This document shows positions 59,501 through 64,000 of a stretch of DNA of 64,000 nt, piece after piece. Below the pieces are notes generated by a model, which searched no databases, had not been told where the DNA came from, and saw nothing but the letters and a program-made list of their open reading frames with translations. This DNA is from Isotricha intestinalis (Eukaryota > Ciliophora > Litostomatea > Vestibuliferida > Isotrichidae), in NCBI GenBank assembly GCA_023807065.1, contig JAJJLU010003477.1:19534-83533 (forward strand). The letters are read 5' to 3'. The position numbers and the translations under genes were made by a program. The first letter of the stretch is position 1. Every line of letters starts with the position of its first letter.

Positions 59501-62500
59501 ACGTTTATCAAGCTTTAGATTCTAATTTTAGAAGAAAATTAAGTGATTTGTTTCAAAGAGTAAAAAAATTTAATCAAATTGAAGAATTTAAATGTTCAAA
59601 ATTATTTATAAATAAAATTCAATTAAAAATAGAAAAAGAAGAATTAAAATTAAAAGATTTAGAATCAAACATAAATGAATTAAAAAATTTATTTGATTTA
59701 GAGACATTAGGAAATTTATTAAATTTAGAATTTCAAAATTTTTTTTATTTATTCTCTTCAGAAGAAGAATTATTTGAAGAATTAAAAAAATTAAAAGAAT
59801 ATTTTGGAATTAAAGAAGATAATAATGATATAAATGAATTAATAAAATTTAATTTTAGAAAAGAATTAACAGATAAAGTAGTATCAAGTTATATGAAAAC
59901 TATAAAAATATTAGATTTAAATTCGGATATTTATGAAGAATTTAGTAATTTTAGAGAAAATATATCAGATTTAGATTTTATTTCAAAAAAAATAAATTCA
60001 GATTCAATAAAAGAAAATATTGATAAAATAAATAATATAATTGAAAATATAGAACAATTTGCAAAAGATATTAATTTAAAAATAATGCCTTTAGATCCTA
60101 TTTCAACAATAATTAAAAATTTATGGGAAAATAATTTATTTGAATTTATTTTCAATTTAACAAATAATGATATAAGAGATTTAAATAATTCTATAACAGG
60201 AAATTCTGTTGATATTAATGATATAAAACATTATTTAACTCTTAATCATTTAATTATATTAATTAAAAAAATAGTGAATTATAATGAAAAAAAAGAAAAT
60301 AATGAAAATGAAATAAATGATTCAGAAAAAGAATTAACTGAAAGTATTAAAGTAAATAAGTCAGATAAATTTGATTTCTTTAAAAAAATTCCTGAAATTA
60401 TAGAAAAACTAAACAAAGAAATGAATATTGAAGATATTAATATTATTATTAGAAAAGCAAATTCTAAAAAAAATCAAATAAATGAACTTTTACAAAATAA
60501 AACTGGATTTGAAGTTTATAGAGAGCAAATTAATTTAATTATGGAAAAATCAATTATTAAAATTTTCTATCAAGAAACATTAAATAAAAATTCAGATAAA
60601 AATTTAATATTAGGATATAATTGTATAGTGGTTTTTTCGGATAATTCAAAAGAAAAAAATTTTCAAGAAATAATTGAAATGCAACAAATAGCTTCTTTAA
60701 GTCAAAATAAAAATCAAGACAATAATAAATTAAATAAATTTATTGAATTAATTGATAAATTAAAGGATTTAATTAATAATTGTTCTATTTTAACTGCAAA
60801 AGGTTTCCCTGATTATTTTCATTTTGAAATTATTATAGAAAAAGAAAAAGAATTATTAAAAGATTTAGTAAATAATATTCAAAAAAGTTTAGATCAAGAA
60901 AATCAAGAAATGAAAAATATATTAAAAAAAATAGATCAATTACAAATGGAAGCATATAAAAATAAAAATTATTTAAAATTTTTTTCAGGACAACAATTAT
61001 TAAAATTTAATAACTTCTTAAAAAACAAAATAGGAAATAACGATGGAAAAAAAACTCAAATTCATCATTTATTATTACATATCATGGGAAATAAATATAA
61101 AAAACAAGATGTAGATTATTTTTATAAATCAATTCTTTCATCACAAACAATAAAATCTTTTCAAGATTTTAATATAGATGAAGATGAAATAAATACAAAT
61201 TTAGATCAAAATAATAATTATATGAGAGCATTCACAGAAATTAATAATGAAGATGATAATATAACAAAAATAAATGAAATGTTTAATAATATAGAAGATT
61301 ACTTAAAAAAAATAGTAGAAGAAAATGGATTAGATGAAGAAAGAATATTTGAAAATTCTAAAATAAAAAATGATAATTATATAAATAAAAAAGGGATTTT
61401 TATAACAGAAAATAAAAAAATATATGAACAAGCATTAAAATATTATAAAGAATTAGTAGGAATAGAGCCCCCAAGATATTCAATATTATTATGTAATGAA
61501 GAAACTACTTCAGAAGAATTATTAGCTTTCTTATATTTAGCTATTATGTGTAAATATCATTCTCTTTTTCTCATATTAAAACCTGAAAGATTAAATTTAA
61601 TTTTAAGAGTTGAATTACAAGATAAATTAGAAAAAATATTTGAAGATAAATTAGAAATTAATTCTTTGATTATTTTACTTTTTTATGATATTGGAAAATC
61701 TGATATTGGAAAAGAACTATTAGAAATGAAAGAAATAAGAAAAATTGATGATCCAAATATAAATTTAGATATAAGAAATGATATTGAAATTGTTTCATCA
61801 ACTTTAGCAGGTTATGGTAAAAGTGCATATATTGAAAATGAATTTAAAAAATTAAATTATTTATATTTAATCTTTACTTTAGGAGGAGAAGTTAAAAGAA
61901 GTATAATAATGAGAAGATTAAAAGAATTAAATTTGCAAAAAAATTTTGATTATGGTTTACATATTGATTTATCTGAAACTAAACAAATTGAGTTATTTGA
62001 AGATTTTCTCTTTTCTTTTCTTATTCTAAAGGAATATACTCAAAATGAAGATATTTTTTGCTATCAAAACAACATTAATATTAAAATAGAAATTCCAAAA
62101 GGTTTTTATAATTTTATGGATAAATTTCCTATTTTAAAATTATTTAAACATAAAGAAATTAATTCTCTTCCCGAATATAAAATATTTAATGAAAATGATA
62201 AAAAATTTAATGATGAAGAAGACATAAAAAAAGACAAAGAAATTTACAATTCACTTCCTTCTCCAAAATCAAATATTTTATCTTTAGATAAAATTCCAGA
62301 TGAGATTAAATTAGAAAGAAAAAATCATAAATACTTATATAATTCAGACGTTCAAATAGTTTGTAATTATTTAAATTTATATGATAATAATACTTATATT
62401 TTAAAAAATAAAAATGTATTCTTTTATGAATTAAATCAAATGGATTATGAATCAGATAATATGAATTTTTATTATTATCCAAAATTCATCGATGAAAAAA

Positions 62501-62889
62501 AATGTGATGAACTAATAAAAAAATATTTCAACAAAGAGAATAAATCATATCATCAAATAAATATATTTCTAAAAGTATTAGCTCATCAATTAAAGTTATT
62601 TTCAAATAATTATTATTTAATGAAAGAATCATTTATGTATTCAAAAGAGGATACTCAAATAAGAATAGATTTAATAAAAGAAATATTAAATTTAACTAAA
62701 TTTTTCACAGTTGGAGCTTTTGATGAAATTGTAACAGAACAAGGAGGAGCAATATTTGATTATAGTGAAGATAAAGCAATGGAAGAAGCCACAAAAGCTT
62801 TATCTTCAAAAGAAAAAATTATTAATTTTTCTAATTTAAAAGATAAAAGTTTAGTTTGTTTTAATGAAGATACACAGGGAATTAAATAA
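56599..62889 (+). CDS. RNF213/mysterin-like giant protein, N-terminal 2,096 residues
   Basis: The upstream open frame of a gene that continues past a frame change into 62890-64000. Residues about 88-135 are a Lys/Glu repeat. Residues about 200-1600 are long helical stretches like the N-terminal arm of RNF213. Residues about 1624-1720 (PPRYSILLCNEETTSEELLA, then KYHSLFLILKPERLNLIL) match the RNF213 segment preceding the AAA+ core. RNF213 is an AAA+ E3 ubiquitin ligase of about 5,200 residues in humans, acting on lipid droplets and on intracellular bacteria. The frame ends in TAA at 62887-62889, just before the first Walker A motif, which is not expected for an intact family member. Confidence 0.85.
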   Translation: MEETPVDEDKLPEDIQEQLFEWNTKNDTLYNVMMNNKLLFDTLLANKELFDILLENPSISNKYTNKKTMINNIIKNPIKCLKLIKDNLYKEKKEEEKKEEVKKEEEKEEEVQKEEVKKEEEKKEKVKKEEEKEEEVQKEEVKKDVAIDSIKGNNGLNNSNENNNELPNKNQKEIKSSNDSEVNEIESQKQNLPPNKEKFINEKKNVFYFIVCMNLAEYEKYKFYSQDNIQFTKVFNLEHPNKKDYYYIFKAQLNGNFHLYIYGNDKREHEIKIDKKKSFLLFEFLKGKKNEPIFQKISFQEIFKTYFNYSISLNDYLFNSELYKYGYERIKLLMEKPDSKNYCCFSFFIDILSLNISIYKDYSKIKDILKYFDIQSFTETKLTPNNENTIKKLYEDNQIISGKFTSEMNFKFEIFLIMGEMAIQNINNTIDLLSLSKSNKQNIANAICQCFNIFPKEIFVEDLLNCFLMLISKDKLYLNKIIENTICFKDFINIVNKNIDYFKKISFTISTRNFIREDFGEAKEIIPKIIKILSECHQSCLDSVSIIEKCSNFSDYLSHNNKLILYHLIKKNNDIIKIQLGKSMMMNDAQNNEEIIHNIKECIAWNFPEIYPIVIDSFNKLNFQIMNLDFINDFVVVFKQFQFFETSNLTNRKIENTIFFSMLSKIQRVTEFSNIFWKLFRFNMNYYFQTDESCKVVNKFFQIFSNCEQSIKNNNLFEIIKETFIWFSHNTESIDYSFVQLEEYYTANNSEEELIVKKNISNTYVQLMRFFMENNSLNNDYEDYLSNYIINSIELLNNENLSIILNEENIFSKIKKYLNQFILQKSDFFVETSKKINIFKKITSIAIKNEFKKSKYYIDSMEAINNFKKDIEELNCSFDEFQLFSNLSEIDLNEKINILLIEQSDKVNFINNIKSKINEFIDLQKNLTECDEYFTKINITDNEDKLFIHKIHSVKKIFKKSRNKSLVNVYQALDSNFRRKLSDLFQRVKKFNQIEEFKCSKLFINKIQLKIEKEELKLKDLESNINELKNLFDLETLGNLLNLEFQNFFYLFSSEEELFEELKKLKEYFGIKEDNNDINELIKFNFRKELTDKVVSSYMKTIKILDLNSDIYEEFSNFRENISDLDFISKKINSDSIKENIDKINNIIENIEQFAKDINLKIMPLDPISTIIKNLWENNLFEFIFNLTNNDIRDLNNSITGNSVDINDIKHYLTLNHLIILIKKIVNYNEKKENNENEINDSEKELTESIKVNKSDKFDFFKKIPEIIEKLNKEMNIEDINIIIRKANSKKNQINELLQNKTGFEVYREQINLIMEKSIIKIFYQETLNKNSDKNLILGYNCIVVFSDNSKEKNFQEIIEMQQIASLSQNKNQDNNKLNKFIELIDKLKDLINNCSILTAKGFPDYFHFEIIIEKEKELLKDLVNNIQKSLDQENQEMKNILKKIDQLQMEAYKNKNYLKFFSGQQLLKFNNFLKNKIGNNDGKKTQIHHLLLHIMGNKYKKQDVDYFYKSILSSQTIKSFQDFNIDEDEINTNLDQNNNYMRAFTEINNEDDNITKINEMFNNIEDYLKKIVEENGLDEERIFENSKIKNDNYINKKGIFITENKKIYEQALKYYKELVGIEPPRYSILLCNEETTSEELLAFLYLAIMCKYHSLFLILKPERLNLILRVELQDKLEKIFEDKLEINSLIILLFYDIGKSDIGKELLEMKEIRKIDDPNINLDIRNDIEIVSSTLAGYGKSAYIENEFKKLNYLYLIFTLGGEVKRSIIMRRLKELNLQKNFDYGLHIDLSETKQIELFEDFLFSFLILKEYTQNEDIFCYQNNINIKIEIPKGFYNFMDKFPILKLFKHKEINSLPEYKIFNENDKKFNDEEDIKKDKEIYNSLPSPKSNILSLDKIPDEIKLERKNHKYLYNSDVQIVCNYLNLYDNNTYILKNKNVFFYELNQMDYESDNMNFYYYPKFIDEKKCDELIKKYFNKENKSYHQINIFLKVLAHQLKLFSNNYYLMKESFMYSKEDTQIRIDLIKEILNLTKFFTVGAFDEIVTEQGGAIFDYSEDKAMEEATKALSSKEKIINFSNLKDKSLVCFNEDTQGIK
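56899..57018 (+). repeat. 75-base in-frame tandem repeat (Lys/Glu)
   Basis: Two 45-base units encoding VKKEEEKEEEVQKEE (56899-56943 and 56974-57018) flank a 30-base unit encoding VKKEEEKKEK (56944-56973), giving a 75-base period. It is in frame within the RNF213-like gene and adds a charged, probably helical or disordered spacer. Confidence 0.85.
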
Positions 62890-62907
62890 TTACTAATTGT
62901 TCAAAAG
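62881..62907 (+). other. Frame change inside the RNF213-like gene
   Basis: The upstream frame reads D-T-Q-G-I-K then TAA (62887-62889). The downstream frame opens right after its own stop at 62883-62885 and reads N-C-S-K-D-S-Q-E-Y from 62895. A -1 (or +2) shift at AAA-TAA joins them smoothly. The site has no homopolymer longer than three. Alternatives are a 59-base intron 62849-62907 (GTTTAG...TTCAAAAG, with TACTAAT before the acceptor), a one-base assembly error, or a real mutation. Confidence 0.7.
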
Positions 62908-64000
62908 ATTCTCAAGAATATATTAAATTAGAAAAGTTATTAAATATGTTTAATAAAAATAAAAAAGTTAAATTAATTGATTTTAATTCTAATATAGATG
63001 AAAATATTGAAAATGAAGAAGAAAAAGAAATCGCAAATGCAAAATTTTTAAGAATAATAAAACAATATTTATGTATTGATAATAAATCAATAAAAGATTT
63101 AAAGGAAAAAATAGGATCATATACTTTCACAGCAGATAATTTTTTTAAAATGATTCAAATATTAATTAGATTAAAATCAAATATATCAGTAATATTAATG
63201 GGAGAAACAGGATGTGGAAAAACAAGTTTAATAAATACTATATGTGAATTATGTGATTATACTATGATAACAAAAAACATAAATGCCTCAATAACAGATA
63301 ACGATATAGTAGCTTTTATAGTAAAAAATAATTTATTAGAAAAAGATGAAAAAATAGGATATGATGAAATAGAAGATGATTTAGAACAAGATTCTTATTC
63401 AAGAACACAAACAATAAGTAATATAAATATTCCTAATAATGAAATTAAAAATGAAGAAAATGATAAATTTACTGTGGTGTTTTTTGATGAATTTAATACT
63501 TGTAATTCCCAAGGTTTATTAACTGAAATTATGTGTGAACATAGAGTTCAAGGCAAAAAAATAAGAAAAAATGTTTCTTTTATTGGAGCTTGTAATCCTT
63601 ATAGAAAAAAAATAATTAAACAAGATAATACTGCTTTAATTAAAACTACTTCTAAATTTTCTAATTTAGTTTATACTGTTAATCCATTAACTCATTCTCA
63701 ATTATATTTAGTTTTAAATTTCGGAGTTTTAAGTCAAGAAGATGAAAAAAAATATATTGAAAGCATTGCAGAATATGAATTAAAAACAATAATTAAAAAT
63801 GAAGATATATATAATAAAGTTCATCCTCTTATGGTAAAAGCATTTTTAAAATCACAAGAAATAATAAGAGAAAAAAATGGAAAAGAATCAGTTAGTTTAA
63901 GAGAAATAAGAAAATTTTTAATTATATATAAATTTATGTATAAAGATTTTAAAAAAAAACAAAATTTACAAATATCAAATGAAAATGAAAATGATGAATC
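62890..64000 (+). CDS. RNF213/mysterin-like, AAA+ core start (runs off right edge)
   Basis: The downstream frame is open from 62886 to the window end, about 370 codons, with no own start needed. It carries a Walker A motif GETGCGKT (63201-63224), identical to RNF213, preceded by the family-typical NFFKMIQILIRLKSNISVIL, and a Walker B-like VVFFDEFNT (63474-63500) followed by a sensor-type FIGACNPYRKKI. Counting through the shift, Walker A falls near residue 2,200, close to its place in human RNF213. The rest of the AAA+ ring and the RING domain would lie beyond the window. Confidence 0.85.

Noticed and set aside
62849..62877. A 29-base GT...CACAG intron to explain the RNF213 frame change
   Set aside because: Removing it leads straight into the TAA at 62883-62885 of the downstream frame, so it does not restore reading.
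1..64000. Euplotes-type origin, because of the AAA-TAA shift site
   Set aside because: Euplotes reads TGA as Cys and has gene-sized chromosomes; here TGA ends two genes and many genes share one long molecule.
1..64000. Trichomonad origin
   Set aside because: The TCA-type initiator expected a few bases before trichomonad start codons is not seen in the leaders I checked; these are plain A/T. This is not a firm exclusion.
1..64000. CRISPR arrays, insertion sequences, tRNA or rRNA genes
   Set aside because: No spaced direct repeats, transposase genes, tRNA box-B-like sequences or rRNA-like GC-rich stretches were seen by eye.

Overview
This window is very AT-rich nuclear DNA from a unicellular eukaryote. 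It is gene-dense, with about 31 protein genes on both strands, mostly intact single open frames, and gaps of 30 to 500 bases. I recognised no introns, tRNA, rRNA, transposon or CRISPR array. Nearly all genes end in TAA. Two well-identified genes end in TGA (the CCX exchanger and the CDPK) and one small hypothetical ends in TAG, and no long gene needs a reassigned stop, so the genetic code looks standard. The gene set (a CDPK, a cyclic-nucleotide-domain K+ channel, an SPX-MFS transporter, an outer-dynein-arm-docking-like coiled coil, Asn/Lys-rich proteins) suggests a ciliated or flagellated protist. A standard-code, AT-rich ciliate is my best guess. This is inference, and other AT-rich protists are possible.

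Layout. 1-3159 (-): 5' part of a Cys-rich secreted or receptor-like gene that runs off the left edge. 3.6-10.1 kb: LRR protein (-), histidine phosphatase (+), double cyclic-nucleotide-domain protein (-). 10.2-14.1 kb (+): plasma-membrane-type Ca2+ ATPase. 14.2-14.5 kb: gene-like remnant. 14.7-18.7 kb: ankyrin protein (-) and MFS transporter (+), divergent. 18.8-24.5 kb (-): CH-like protein, type I membrane protein, small basic protein. 24.5-25.9 kb (+): unknown protein and Mediator subunit 31. 26-37.4 kb (-): unknown, EF-hand/poly-Glu protein, GILT thiol reductase, phospholipase C, small unknown, coiled coil, syntaxin-5-like SNARE, Asn-rich unknown. 37.5-38.3 kb (+): Lys/Glu-rich protein. 38.4-45.8 kb (-): dynein-docking-like coiled coil, CDPK, RasGAP-VPS9 protein. 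45.9-48.9 kb (+): SPX-MFS transporter and unknown. 49-51.2 kb (-): K+ channel. 51.3-52.1 kb: probable pseudogene. 52.2-54.2 kb (+): CCX-type cation/Ca2+ exchanger. 54.3-56.6 kb (-): type I membrane protein and coiled coil. 56.6-64.0 kb (+): giant RNF213/mysterin-like AAA+ gene, split by a frame change at about 62.89 kb and running off the right edge.

Several products belong to one theme, Ca2+, phosphoinositide and cyclic-nucleotide signalling: Ca2+ pump, Ca2+ exchanger, PLC, CDPK, CNBD channel and CNBD protein. Others serve endomembrane traffic (syntaxin 5, RasGAP-VPS9, GILT). Whether their proximity means anything is unknown.

The most unusual sequence-level feature is a block structure in synonymous codons. 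Inside single genes, stretches of hundreds of bases use almost only A-ending codons (ATA, GCA, GTA) and then switch to almost only T-ending codons (ATT, GCT, GTT). This is clearest in the Ca2+ ATPase and the CCX exchanger.
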